NCBI GenBank assembly: GCA_037178975.1
Contig: JASJZH010000006.1
Location: 8,308,001-8,372,000, forward strand
From: Oscheius tipulae
Lineage: Eukaryota > Nematoda > Chromadorea > Rhabditida > Rhabditidae
Length of the DNA: 64,000 nt
Reading direction: 5' to 3'
How positions within the stretch are numbered: position 1 is the first letter of the stretch; every line of letters starts with the position of its first letter. The notes under the pieces are model-generated. The model searched no databases. It was not told the DNA's origin and saw only the letters and a program-made list of their open reading frames with translations. The position numbers were made by a program, and so were the translations under genes. Shown here piece by piece: positions 1 through 12,382 of the stretch.

Positions 1-175
1 GCATAAGATTTGATATTTATTGCATTAATTACATTCAACCCGTGTGTACAGTAATGGCCGAGAACACGACTTCTCGACTGCTTTCAAAGGATACTGGAAT
101 GACATTGTGTGGATACATGAAGGAATGTTTGAGGCTATCAATACGTGTTCTGATAAAATTGCAAAGCATCTTCTC

Positions 176-1750
176 TTATGAGCTTTCAGCCAGATTGAAG
201 ACAATTTTCATTGGATGAACGTTGTTTGGGGACGGGTAACCGCAGACCTGAAAAAGAGGAGTTTGTTTGTTTAAGACTCGTGGGACTACCTCGTATCTCT
301 TGGACCGAAAATCGTCACTGATCTTGATTTGGACACCAGAAATTCTGCTGAGTTTCAGCATCTCGATGGCGGTCTCATTGGATTGGAGGATTGTTCCCAA
401 ATCCCAGTCAATGGTCGAGGTTTTGAGCTCCTAAAGTATAGTTTTAAGGCATTCAAGGACAATATGAACCTGGATGACTTCGGAGATTCCCTGAAGAGTG
501 AATCCTGTCGTGATTCGTCCCAAGTTTACGGTACTGGGTGGATTGCTGATCCACGCCTTGAGAGTCTTATCGGTAAGCGAGTAGAACATGAGTGGTGCCC
601 TCACTTGCACTCGGAGACTTTGCAACTTGGGCATAGCTGCGACGACCTGAAAAAAACAGCTTGACATGTGTCAAAATGAGTCACATTTTGTCTCTCTCTT
701 TCAGTCCCCACTCTTTACCCCGCGCCGTTCAGATGACAGTTCTGTCATTACATCCTGACATCTCGGCACAACTGACAACCATGATGTGAGACAAGCTGCC
801 AGCGCTGTCATTTCGGTAGCCGCGCGTCTGTCATGGGTCGAAAAAGAGCGAGAGACGTGTGTCCGGAAAACTGTCGTGTGGAGCGGCATGTTTTGCTCTA
901 CTGCCACTGCGAAATTACCTTGTCTGTTAAAGTGTCAGTCTCATGATGACAGAAGTCGAGGGTCAGACTGTTGACGCAGGTTTTCGAGAGAATCTGCACC
1001 ATCTGCTCCTCGGAGAGACGCAGCTTTGCCATCATAAAGGACAGCATCCTGACTTCACTGAAAAAAAATTTCTATATCCTCAACATGTTTTTCAGCTCTC
1101 ATTACTGTCAAAAACTGTCACGTGGTCACAATGACGACACTGCTATCTTGGGAATTCTCAAAGGCGCCAATCTGTTTTCCCTCTAAAAGTCAGCTGATCC
1201 GCGATTGTTTGACAGCTGTACAGTGCAAAAGCTTGCCTCACCTCATGTCATTCCATTTTGACGTCAACATCTTGTAAAAAGTGCTCTCTGCAACGACGCC
1301 ATCGAACGAGAGTCGCTCACTGAGCTTGATCTAGAAGATCTTGTTACTCCATTTCTCTTCAAAACCCTTACAGATCTCATAGCCTCGCCGATCTTTGAGG
1401 TATCCATCTTGCTCGGACCCTCTTCGCACTCCTCCACGATAGCATTGGTTCTGTTGTTCTTCTTTACAGTAACCACAAGACGCTTCTTTATCTTTTGGGT
1501 CTTTTTGAACTGGATTCGTCCCAATGGAACCGAGCGGTCTTCATAGTGACGGAGCTCCACGCTAAAAACAGATTGTTCTCGATTACTGATTGTTGTACCT
1601 GAACTCGTCGACCGCGGGTCGCCAAAGGTAATTGTAGTTGACCAGCCTGTTCAGTCTCTTGGACACGATCCTGGTACTGGCTACAGTATTCGGACTGCAG
1701 CAGGTGAGTATCTTGACAAGCAGTTCGTCCGGAAGCATCGGCTGAGACAT
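176..1750 (-). CDS. F-box protein, seven exons
   Basis: Phase-consistent model with exons 1750-1599, 1561-1372, 1330-1242, 1057-919, 646-470, 430-290 and 247-176, giving about 319 aa. All introns are GT-AG and several are only about 40 bp. Residues 4-45 form an F-box: LPDELLVKILTCCSPNTVAS, then TRIVSKRLNRLVNYNYLW. F-box proteins recruit substrates to SCF (Skp1-cullin) ubiquitin ligases. The remainder (with KMLTSKWNDMSEVRMLSFMM and LRLSEEQMVQILSKTCVNSL) has the helical, leucine-spaced look of the fast-evolving substrate-binding half of nematode F-box proteins; I cannot assign an FBA/FTH subtype. The start was chosen because TTTCAG lies just upstream (1752-1757), a likely trans-splice site. The 918-647 intron is unusually long for this gene and the least certain part. 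Confidence 0.72.
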
Positions 1751-4700
1751 TCTGAAAGAAGACCAATTACTGTATGCTCTGTAATAAGAGAGGCGGGATC
1801 AAGTGACAGCAATTAGCGGGTACTGATCCTCTTCAAAGATTGAGATGCATGGTAGTCGTGTCATCAATTACGGTCTTAACATTTATATGGCTGAGGTGAA
1901 AGTGTCAGAGTACATGATTGCAACGAGAGATTAGGTGATAAAGAGCCCTTCAGGGTGGTGTCCTTTGTTTTCTGCAGACTCTTTTTATATACGATTTAAG
2001 GCGGTCTTGTAGTCCGGGATTTTACAGCGGAATGTCAATCTTCACTTTGTCAATCAAATCTATTTGCCTGAAGATAAAAGGTGCAGAGGCTGCGGGTGTC
2101 AATTCAAGCCTGAGGCATGACGGGCTAAAGTGCCTGTATTATAAACAACTGTCAGTCTGAGCCGTACGGGATTGGCGTGTCCTGACGCAACGGTTCTGGA
2201 TGACAGTGATCTTAACAAGGAAGTCTGGTAAATAATGTGCCTGTCAGTCTGGGCTTGACAATGAGTCGAAAAGACAGATTAGATCAAAGTAGAACAGAAA
2301 CTTTCGCACCGAAACCAGCTATCGTATAGCATTGAATACCAGCTTTTCTAGAGGAGGTGGATATCGGGGGACAGGGAGGAGAACTTTAAGCCGTAACAAG
2401 AGGTCAGAAGCTTAGCGGTCGTCGCCCTGAGTGACACATCATTTGCCTGAGAGGGCTGTCTGTCATTTACACGTATGTATCTAAGATCTCTTTAGTCAAT
2501 CAGCTGTCATGAGCCGCCTGACGAGACCGCCTGAAGCACTGACGGGTCTGAATAGGAAAAGCTGCAGAAAGTCACTGAGAGTAGTAAATAAGTCGTGTGC
2601 CGTCGGGGCATGGTGTATGTCGAAAAGATTGTGCCCGCCGGTCACGGCACCTCAAGGGATGTCACGTCCCCGGGATACAATAGCCGACGACAGGAAGAGA
2701 AGATGAGGGCTTTTTTTAGATTTTATTATGCAAATGCGATTAGGGCAAACTGGACAAGGACATGCCTTCTCTACTAAAGAGTGCTGTGAGGCCATCGCGG
2801 TTAGTTTTGAAGAGCAGGTCACGTTGGCTGTGGGAGTGTCAGCTCTGCTGAGCGCCTTCATCCGTCTTGTGTCACTGCCTATAATATGACACACTGTCCG
2901 CGCCAATCACCCTCTCGGCGCCGGCGGCCCTGTCACACACAATTCCCTACACGCTGCGCGCCTACGTTGTTTGCACTGAATTCAGTTTACCGCTTCTAAC
3001 AAAAGATTTAGCAAGGGAGCCGATCCGTCATTAGGTCGAGTGCTGACCACCCGCTGTCTCGATGGGGACCGTAGGGCGCCTAATAAGTGACAAGAGACTA
3101 CTCGAGATGACGAACGCGAAGTGGCAGTTTTACACTTGGATGAACACGCGAACTGTACACGCTCAGACCAGATAGAAGACGCGATTAAGCGCTGTCAATG
3201 TGGGTGCAGCACCTCGTAAGAGACGTTCGTCTCTTTTGTCGAGCGAGAACCAGGGAGAGTGGGTAATAAATGAAAGTTCGTCAGATGGCTACCGTGCTCG
3301 ATGTGTATTAATCAAGAACAGGGCGCTGCCGACTGTGTTGATCCATCAGGGAATATGGATGGAGAAGCCATCGAGACATCAATCTTATGCCGTCGCCCAC
3401 CCGCGGAAGACGGCAATAAATGTTGTTGCATATTTGTCACTTGTTGCAACTTGGTAATTAATATGAACAGACAAGAAGACGATACTAATAGACTTCAGCC
3501 TGCCAAATATTCGCGCCAGGGCTCCGCAGCCCCAGAAAAAAATTCCTACGCACTACCATTTTAAGAATGCTGAGTGATAAAGTGAGATGAAATGAATACG
3601 GGCAGAAGTGTTCGTGTAGGCGAGCATCGCATCAATCAGGTGTGCGGAATGCATAGCTTCGCCGTGAGTGACAATTTGTCTCATACGAACCATCAACACA
3701 TCATTGTAAGCAGCGAGCGTGCTGGAGCTAACTTGTCCAAGGAATCTATTGACACTTGAGGAGGTGCTGGCGTATATATGATTAAAGGGTGGAAAATGGA
3801 CACACTCTCATTGGCAAAAAGTGCGACGCAATGACTACCGGGGTCAAAGGAGCCGCCGAATTGCGCGAAATATACAGAGATAGAGTGCTAACGGTTGCGC
3901 AGGTAATGAATTACATCCGACTTTTGTGTGGGAAGAAGGAGGCTTTGTCGCCAGAGGTCTTTGGCAAGAAAAGATATGTGGCTGTAGCAACCGGGAGAGC
4001 AAGGGCCAGAGAAGACACACGCTGGGAAGAGTTGCGCAAACAGTGGACAGGTGCGAGCAATGCTAATTTGTGATGGACATATGAGGATAAAGATCTCTAC
4101 AAGAGGGCGGCCCCTCTGGCGGGCAGGTGTTTCAGGTACTGGTAAACACTTGAGGACCTCGGGATGGCTAGTCTCAACCAGGTACTACTGAAGAGTACTA
4201 ACTGGGGTTGTCGCCTTTCGGCATGGGGGGAGATGACAGACCCCGCCCCCTGACAGACGGCTGTCTACAGGGGACACCTTGGCAAAGAGAGAAGGGAGAG
4301 TAACCATCAAAACATGTCAAACAGATTAGAAAAGCCGGAGCTGCTAGAAAGTCTCGAAACTTTAGCGAACAGATGCAATCAAGACAAAGTCAAAACGAAT
4401 TATGTACAGTCGAACAGGCCTGTGCACGTAACATCAGATTAATGTCCTCTCTGCGGGAGGAAACACACCAAATCAAGATTGAAAACCGCCGTTCAACTAT
4501 TGTTCGAAGACTATTGGGTGAGCGAATGTTTTAACCATTTCCGGAAACAGTACATCTTGAACTTTGCTAAAAGAGTAAGCTCACAACATTTTGACGTTGT
4601 GACATGACTCTAGTTTTCGTTTTTGAGTACTATCACACCTCGTGTCCACTTCTTTTTCTACATAACAGGGAAGCGTCATCCCGACGCCGAGCATAATTCT

Positions 4701-5841
4701 ACTGATTAGCCTGTTTGTGAGTCTTTCTTGTGTGCAGGCGCTTGCCCTATTGAGTGACGGTCCCAGCTCGTGCCTGGATCAACTCCAAAATCAGTCCTCT
4801 GATAAGGAGGCTGTCAAGAAGTGCTGTACTTGCAATATGGGCAGAAAGTTTCCGGTTCGACCTTGGGCAAAGAGCAGAGGCAAAAAAGGGTTTGTATTTG
4901 AGTAAAAGTCTCCGCCATAGTGCGCATTTCAATTTAGCGGACACACAAAAAGTGACAGGTGCTGACAAAAAGGATATGTTCCTGTAATGGAAGTCGGAGT
5001 AGGCAATCAAAGCGAATGTGCTTGCGCGAAGGACGCAACCAGCAGCCAACTGTGGAGAGTCATCACGGCACCAAGTAGTGATGGCGCAACTGGGTCTAAT
5101 TAGAGTGAGCCCCCACACCTGTCAAAGAGCATTCTGCTCAGGCAGGGATTGAAGAAGTCATTAGTGTCATACGGTAATGATTCTTGAGACGAATTTAATC
5201 CAACGTCTCGGCTAACGACCCATAACAAGACTCGTAAAAGGCATCTGTGATGAGTCTCATTCAATGCAGCACGACAGAATTACGAGAGTGCAGGAGGAGC
5301 TTTCGAGAATGCAAGAGGTAACTTTTGGCTGTGTAGACAGTGTTCGAACTTTTGAATTCTTAGTTTCTCATGTGCCTGTTGACAGTTCGTCATTCAAATA
5401 ATTAAAGCACGACACCCTCCTGACACAATGAGCCGGGATCCGCCGAAAAACACACTGCACATCGGAAAAGTATTTTGGAGAGAATAATTTGAGACATCAG
5501 AGAGTCGCCAACTGCTTCTTTCAATAGTGGTAGAAATCCAAAACCTCGGAGCGGCTACCCTTTTCAACTCATCGGACCATCTGCTTCCTTTACAACATCT
5601 AAGTGCGCGAAATGTCAGGACATTCAGTTGGCAAAAACCACGATACGAGGCCCCTCCTTGGTGTAAATTAATCTCTTTCAGATTTTCCTCCACATTGGTT
5701 TTTTTTTGCCTAGGAGAGGTGGGAGGATGGACCGTAATCTGATGACTAGCTGACATGGATTCAAGCGATGAGCATGCTTTTAATGTGATTGAGAGAGGGA
5801 TCACGTATAAAAGTCTTTCTTGCCTCTTGCCACTTGTAGCT
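1751..5841. other. Gene-poor stretch rich in TGACA/TGTCA
   Basis: No convincing multi-exon gene found. TGACA or TGTCA recurs far more often than expected. One 94-codon frame at 3789-4073 (+) is open, Lys/Arg-rich and unrecognised. A GC-rich segment at 4090-4330 can form several hairpins. The part just before 5842 should hold the 5' region of the receptor gene. Confidence 0.5.
3789..4073 (+). CDS. Possible small ORF, unrecognised
   Basis: A 94-codon open frame with a plausible composition (for example AELREIYRDRVLTVAQVMNY and RARAREDTRWEELRKQW). It is basic, probably helical, and has no signal peptide or membrane segment. I do not recognise the family. No clear splice sites connect it to other exons. 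It could be a chance frame, or a remnant of a retroelement ORF followed by the structured segment at 4090-4330. Confidence 0.2.
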   Translation: MENGHTLIGKKCDAMTTGVKGAAELREIYRDRVLTVAQVMNYIRLLCGKKEALSPEVFGKKRYVAVATGRARAREDTRWEELRKQWTGASNANL

Positions 5842-7570
5842 ATGTATACACTTTTCGAAATTTATTGCTACGTTATCAATGGACTAGCCATTTTTTGGAA
5901 CACCATCCTGCTAATCCTTTCAGCTCATAATAGCATTGAAGCAATACAGGTATCATGCTCCCAAGCTCAAACAATGTATCGATATAGGAGCTACGGTACT
6001 TCTTGTCAAACATTTCAGTGTCGGGAATTCTTCTTTCTGTATGTGTTCTGCTCCTGCAACCTCAAATGATCACTCGAGGAGGGATGGCCATAAGGGTTCC
6101 ACTGGGACCGGCAGGCTATTTTGGAGATTACTATTGTGTAAGTCCGGAATCGTATTACTTTGCATAAGTTTGACAAGATTTTGTCTGCTTAGCTAAAGTT
6201 CTAATGTAGACTACTATCTGTAAATGATCCAAATGGAAGAAAAGTCAAGCAGTATCAGACCATATAAGTATTAAGTAGTCTTAGACTCTTTTTGTTGGTT
6301 TGCCTGGTCCACACTATTAGGATCAGAAGAAGACCGAGCAGGGCAGGATAAAGTGCAGAAACGAGCTGTTTTCGATAAAGATAGAATCACAGAAAAAAGG
6401 CAGTCAGGCTGACAGACACGAGAAGCCAAGAGTAGGACAGTCTTGTTCTCAGAAACTGCTCGCGTCCATGGCTATCACTTTCTACATGTATGGAATGCTA
6501 TCTTTCCCTCTGTTCTTCGTGTATCGCACCATGATTCTGATCAACAGCAACACATGGGGACAGTACTTCAGCAAGAAGAATCTTCTAGCCACTTTTTTCA
6601 TAATGTTCATCTTCGCATGTGTTCAAGGATCTTTCTTTTACTACTCGAACATCCCGTATAACGTAAGACACCTACCAAAGACAGGTATAACGTTTTAGGA
6701 CCTTTTTGACCGCTTGAACAAGACAACAAACGTGACAAGAATACTAGAAAAACCGAAGCATCTTGCTGCACCGACAACTTATCACATTGGGATCACAAAT
6801 CCCCCATTGTTTGTCAATGTATCTGGAGGGGCATACAATGAAGACTCTGCCAAGGTGAGTAACAGGCTATCTATTAATGGCAACTTGAACGTTTGCAAGG
6901 TTCAGGAAGGCACCAATTGTTTTTAATAGGTTTGCAACCATTCAACAATAATCGGTGGACATCTTTGTGCACTTTCCAAAACGCTTGACCTAAGTACAGA
7001 ATTTCAAGGGATTTGGTATGTACAAGTTCACATTTTTAGCTGACCCTGGCTCTATTTGGTGATGACTATGTCCGGAATCCTCTGATCCTCTACTTTCAAG
7101 GGATGTGCGCTGTGTCACATGGGATCGCCTATCTCATAATCCTCATCTCTGCTCATTTCATGCTTAAGACTCTAAAGGAAAAACAGGTATTTCTGTTCTC
7201 ATTTCCAGTAAAATAGTTTTTAGGGAGCATTGTCTCGTGATACCGTTCTAGCCAACGAGGTTCTGGTCCATGCGGTCTTTGCTGAGGCCTTTCTTCCACT
7301 TCTCGTGGCCGCACCAGTAGCAGCCAATGCTGCTTTGTGCTTCATCTACGAGAATAGCTTGTAACAGTACTTATCAATTTTCTTAAGCAGAACTTCAGGC
7401 AATGGCAAGAGTTCCTACTAGGCTATTGCATATCCATGGTACCACTTCTCTCTCCACTAACATCCATAGCCTTCATCAAGCCGTACCGAGAGACCATGAA
7501 AGGTGTCCTGACTCTCGGATTTTTGCGGAAACAGGAGGCCAATGCTAACGATAAAGCCGACGAAGAATGA
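5842..7570 (+). CDS. Nematode serpentine (7TM) chemoreceptor
   Basis: The exons read as a seven-pass receptor of the nematode str/srd-type superfamily. TM1 is near 5842-5930 (VINGLAIFWNTILLI). A second segment holds ALKQYRYHAPKLKQ joined across a 43-bp intron to LSGILLSVCVLLLQPQMITR, then RVPLGPAGYFGDYYC. Exons from about 6460 (LLASMAITFYMYGMLSFPLF), 6697, 7040 (LTLALFGDDYVRNPLILYF), 7225 and 7391 follow. The C-terminus carries IAFIKPYRETM, the usual Pro-Tyr motif after TM7, and ends in a charged tail. Such receptors act in sensory neurons. Oddity: TM1 and the following exon are in different frames with no good intron between 5900 and 5950, so either the exon-1 model is incomplete or the gene carries a frameshift and may be a pseudogene. 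A TTGTAG acceptor precedes the ATG. Confidence 0.72.
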
Positions 7571-7647
7571 TATGAATCTTATCTTAGAACAAATTCCAAC
7601 ACAGCCATTATCACCCGTAGTAATAAAAAAGCGAAAGGATCATGATT

Positions 7648-10171
7648 CTACCGATATGTCGTGGTGACATCCAAAGATACTCCTGGAACGAGATGGAAGA
7701 TTGTTGGCAGCATTGTCCGGAGCTGAAAGTTTCAAATCATGAAACAAAAAAATAACTTACACTGTGGTAAATGGAAGCAGACAATCCGCTAGGAACCACA
7801 AAATGAATGTTGTAATGCGGAGTTTCGTTCGGTGACCCTCCACAGAAAGCTCCACAAACTTCCATCAGATAACCTTTCACGCACTTGTAGACCATTTCTG
7901 CTCGACGAATACACCATGCATTGGTGGTGGACTGAAAATAAATCTTTTACAATTTCGACTGCTAGATAATGAGGTAGTTTCTACGTATAAATTTTCTTTC
8001 AGGATATTACGTTAATCAATTCACCGTTGTCACTACCCTTGATTTTAAAAACTTGCAATAATCCTACCTCGGTCGGATTTTCAATGAGCAGAAGTGGAAT
8101 ATACAGATGTGTCAAAGAGATACGATCAGCCGTCTTGATGACATTCCGGATCCCATTCAGGACAGGATGCCGACTGGAAATGTCCGAAGTCGCGAGCTGA
8201 TCGTCTCCGACAACATGAAATATCACCTAAAACTGAAAAAATATATAAGAAGGATTTTACCTGTTGAGAGAGATTAGAATGTTTTGTGCTATACACATCT
8301 CCAATGCTCAAACAATCCGTACTGCTGGAACAGGTTGATTGGATTTCTGCCACACCGTAAGCGTCTTCGCTCTTTGCGTTGTTCTCTCTCCAAGTGTTCG
8401 CTTCAAAGGCCTACAAAACCTACTTTAAACCTTACAAAACGATACCAACCATTTTACGAACTTTTTCGAGCTGAGTCGACAATGTGTCAAAATGTAATTC
8501 CGTTGTTTGCTCGCAGAGATTAGCGAATTCTAAACATTTCTGCTAGGATTTTGCAAAATTACCTGTCCGATTCATAACATGATAGGTGGGATGCTTTCTG
8601 ACAAGCATGATCAGACCGCTCAGTGTTCTTCCGTAAATTGACATCGCCGTTTGAAGTTTTGAGTCTGGTTGAGGACGACAAAGTTGGTGAAGACCGTCAC
8701 AACTGATTAGACGAACATTGTGCATGGATTTCAACTGTGCTCCAATGTAAACCGTGAAACTTTCGTCAATGTCCGGCAACTTTTCCTCAACACAGTCGTG
8801 ATGGTTCACAAAGTGGTAGTCCGTGTTCAGTTCGGGTGGTGTGGCTAGGCCACCATCTTTAGAGAAGAAATACAATGAAACCGAAAATATAAAAATCATA
8901 CTTTTGTAGAGTTTGTCCACAAACAGACGGTAATCACTACGCTGGTTGTCTATCAAAGCAGCTATTTGACAGGCATACGAGCTGTGAACTTGCTGAAAAT
9001 GGGATATTGAAAAATAATTTCATTGTAACCTTCAACTTGTCGTTAATCTGTGTAAGTTGGTATGGATGCATGTCAGAGTTTTTGGTCTGGGCCAAGACGT
9101 TGTCACATTCTCTCGCCAACGATTCCACTTCCCAGGTTCTCGTTCTAGTGAGTTGAGCCATCTGGATATCCACGTTCACATAATAGTCATGTTTGTCACC
9201 TCCTTAGCCATGTTATTTTCTGTCTGCATGAGCATTTTAAGACAGTGACCGGATGAGGAATGCATCAGGTGAGCAAACTTGTTCGCAAACTTAGCTAAAG
9301 GTTTCTCCTTGTTCTAAATTTAATATTCTGAAATTTAAGAACAGGTAAAATCTAACCTGAGCTGGAGAAACATGATGAAACTTGACTGACCCAGATTTGA
9401 GAGTGTTTTTCACAGCCTCATCGTCAATGGCGTCATCGACCCGTCTTGTTTCGGACAAAATCATGTCTCGCATGTTAGTTCTCACTTCTTAAATAACTAA
9501 ATTTAATAAAACTGCATGAAAATCACCATCGAGGAGGGATATGTCGACTTTTGTAGTGCTGTAGAGCTGAGCGACATACTCATCAGATTCAATATCTTCT
9601 GGCAGCGGGATAGGGACTTCAACCTCTTCATCTTTGACTTTAAACTTTGAAAATTTTACTACATCGTCCGTAGCTGCAAGCCAAATAATGAAAATCCTGG
9701 CTGAAGCGAACCTGGCTGCATGATTGATCACAATGACTGATCCATAAACACAGCGGGAGTATCGAGTGTCGTGTGGGGCCCCAGAATGGTGCAAAACTTT
9801 TTTCCTGGAGTGATAACAAGCTTGACTCATGTTTTTCCGGTTGAAATTAACTGCACGAGGTATACTAAGATTAAAACCTGCTTCAAAACAAACTACATAA
9901 AGCGAATGACAAGAAAGGCGTTCATTTAAGTAGAAACACCGAAAGATCTTAAGAAACCGAATAACAAAGGGACTGGCAAATTAAATGCACATATTAAGGC
10001 ATCAGTATTTAAGAAGTAAAGCGATTGACCCGAAAACAAATGCGTCAAGACGTTTGGGGCTGGAGAACTAGGTTCTGTCTGCATGGTGGTGGCATCTTCA
10101 CGGCAGCTTTCCAATCGCGTTTCGGACGACAGCAGCATTGTATCTAGAGGCATGCTGGCGGCAACGTTCAT
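7648..10171 (-). CDS. C12orf4: C12orf4-family (DUF2362) protein
   Basis: Several exons match, from memory, the conserved order of the animal C12orf4 family. The acidic N-terminal strand KDEEVEVPIPLPEDIESDEY (about 9600-9650) is followed by a helical central part (SGSVKFHHVSPAQV, LTRTRTWEVESLARECDNVL), then FTVYIGAQLKSMHNVRLISC and SIYGRTLSGLIMLVRKHPTY (8560-8760). The C-terminal part has HPVLNGIRNVIKTADRISLT, YIPLLLIENPTEV and AWCIRRAEMVYKCVKGYLME, and the last exon reads MLPTIFHLVPGVSLDVTTTY before the stop at 7648-7650. In mammals the protein is cytoplasmic and linked to mast-cell degranulation and intellectual disability; its biochemistry is unknown. The 5' exon (ATG at 10169-10171) follows a TTTTTCAG acceptor, but its junction to the next exon is weaker than the rest. 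Confidence 0.82.
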
Positions 10172-11726
10172 TGTACGTGTTGCTGAAAAATATTATCTGA
10201 TCGATGCGCTACTGTTTTGAAACATACAAACGATATGTTACTCTAATTTCTGTATGCCAGATTTTGCTAGGAATTTGAAAGAAAATGGGAGCTTCAATAG
10301 ATTATGCCTAGAGATTTCAGCCTGCATGCCTTAAATGTCAAAAGAGCGCCCCCTTTTTCCGGTTAATAAATCAAAATTTGTCAAACATTCACAGGTCCTC
10401 CTTATAAAGTTGAGGATGGACAGACACACTGTGCCTATGAATAGGCGTGTGAAATGAAAAGTACACTACCATTTGTGAAAATGTTCGGGTGAAAGATGGG
10501 TGGCTGAAATTTGCATTTGAGTGGGGTAGTCATCTCGGAAAAGCAAACGGAGCTTAAAAAAAGAGTGTTGAACCAATGCGGAAAAGTCATACCGTGAACA
10601 GCCCTCCAGTCCATGGCGTGCCCTCATTTCCAGGAATGGCACATTACCAGCTGTAAAGGTTAAGTGTTCCGTCGTTATTCTTCACTGTCTTGGCAATTAA
10701 TCCAAGAGGGTGGTCTATTCAGCAAGATTTTCTATCCTCGGCTAATCGGCCATCGCCATCTGAAAATCGTTCGAAACGAAGATTGGGGAAGCACTCAGGC
10801 CGTATGATGCAATCGAAAAAGCTCAGCAATGAGCCAGGGTTTTCTGAATGGATACCTGGATAAAGCAAGGCGAGTTGACGAGCTTCAGCTTCAGAAATTT
10901 CAGCTTTAACGGAGCAGACGAGTTGGAAGGCAAACGGCTAGAGGCGACGACGTAGTTCGAAAACTTGTTGGGTCGAAGGAACGGAATAGGAGATACGTTA
11001 GTTTATTCTTAAACGTCCTGTTTAATTAATAAGGAAAAAAATGTCTGTGGTTTTGAAGAACGAAACTATTTTAGATGCATGAAAAACTGATTACGTTTTC
11101 ATAATAGTTGAAAGATTGAAAATGGTTGAATGAACTGGCTATTTGAATGTTTTCAATAAAAACTGCGGTCAGTGCCGAGTGACCGCTGCAACTGCTAAAT
11201 ACAGTGCAGAAACAATAGCCGTGGAGAATACGCAAACAACCTTCATTTGGTGAAAAACACAAAGCTACCATGCGTTAGGTTTGCAGATAAGCTGTGATCT
11301 TCCGTAAAAATATCGCCTGCTATGGCATTTGTAGATCGAAAATTGGATTCAGAAAGTGTTCATCGGATAGCCTTTTATCTTCGATTCAAAAACGAACAAT
11401 ATTGCCTAGAAACGAGACAAGAAGAAATTCTGAATGAATCGGGAGACAGCGTCAGTATCAATTGGGATAAAATGCCTGGAAAGTGATATATCGTCATCAT
11501 ATATATACCCAGCCTTGGCGTGGAAATTCGAGACCAATCTGACAAAACTTACAGCATTATTCAACAAAACAAGAAATGGTTTGGGCATAAGAAGCCATTC
11601 AAATCAGCGTTTCAAGGTAGCATTTCGCGTCTCTTTCAGGCTCGGAATCGAACCCGGGTTTCTCGGATACATGCAAAAAGCAACGTTCAGACAGACAGAC
11701 GGAGACAGCTCGAATATATAATAATA
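10172..11726. other. Intergenic, no gene seen
   Basis: Short open frames only, none with credible splice structure or recognisable composition. A tRNA-like B box occurs on the - strand near 11655 but does not belong to a foldable tRNA. Confidence 0.5.
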
Positions 11727-12375
11727 ATGATGTCTGCCGAGCCTCGTTACCAGGTTCTGACTGTCAGGCAGCTTTCACTGAGCACAGTGAATTCACCAAC
11801 CACTGCTTCAAAAAGCACTGATTTGAAGACAGGAGGATCTCACGATCAGGAGGCAGAGTACGGTTGGCAAGTGATAAATCCAATAAGAGCAGAGAAGAGT
11901 CGATTCTGGATTGCTGGCTTCGGTAGATTTTTCATGTTTACATTTTTACACTTCAGAGAAGACGCCACTGATGCCAAAGACTCTTCCGAACATTGTTCGA
12001 AACAACCACGTTCTGAGAGGCCAGCATCCAAAACTGCTACTGTCCAGAAAGATAGATCTCTCAGCCAGCTCACACAATAATCACAATAACCATTTGTTCA
12101 GTGGAACGACAAAAAGAATGCATTTTAGGTATTTTCAAAGTTGTTTAATTTTGTGTTTAGTTGCTGATGAGACTACGGAACACAGAGAAACTGATGGTCG
12201 GGGTGGTATTGGAGAAATTGAAAACTCACATATTGATGGTGAGTTACTTTGGTAAACAACCAACTATACCAATTTTTCTGCAGATATTGATCCGAAAAAA
12301 AGTGTCACTCCCACAATGTCTCGATCTGCCATCCAACCTGTATATGCCCTAAGAAGGTGTGGTCGTCCTACTTAA
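11727..12375 (+). CDS. Unrecognised Ser/Thr/His-rich protein
   Basis: Model: ATG at 11727 (MMSAEPRYQVLTVRQLSLST), an exon ending in EYGWQVINPIRAEKSRFWIA, a 34-bp intron closing in CACTTCAG, then EKTPLMPKTLPNIVRNNHVL with an Asn/His run. The frame continues through DETTEHRETDGRGGIGEIEN and splices at CAG near 12284 to the last exon, DIDPKKSVTPTMSRSAIQPV and the stop at 12373-12375. Rich in Ser, Thr, Asn and His, largely low complexity, no signal peptide, no known domain. A possible 32-bp intron at about 12129 would break the frame, so it is read through here. Function unknown. Confidence 0.4.
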
Positions 12376-12382
12376 TCGACTA

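Noticed and set aside
11600-11700. GGTTCGATTCC B-box-like sequence on the - strand, possible tRNA
   Set aside because: The T stem does not pair and there is no matching A box, anticodon arm or acceptor stem.
11520-12080. 186-codon continuous + frame
   Set aside because: Its second half reads the 34-bp intron and following exon in the wrong frame; the spliced model from 11727 explains the region better.
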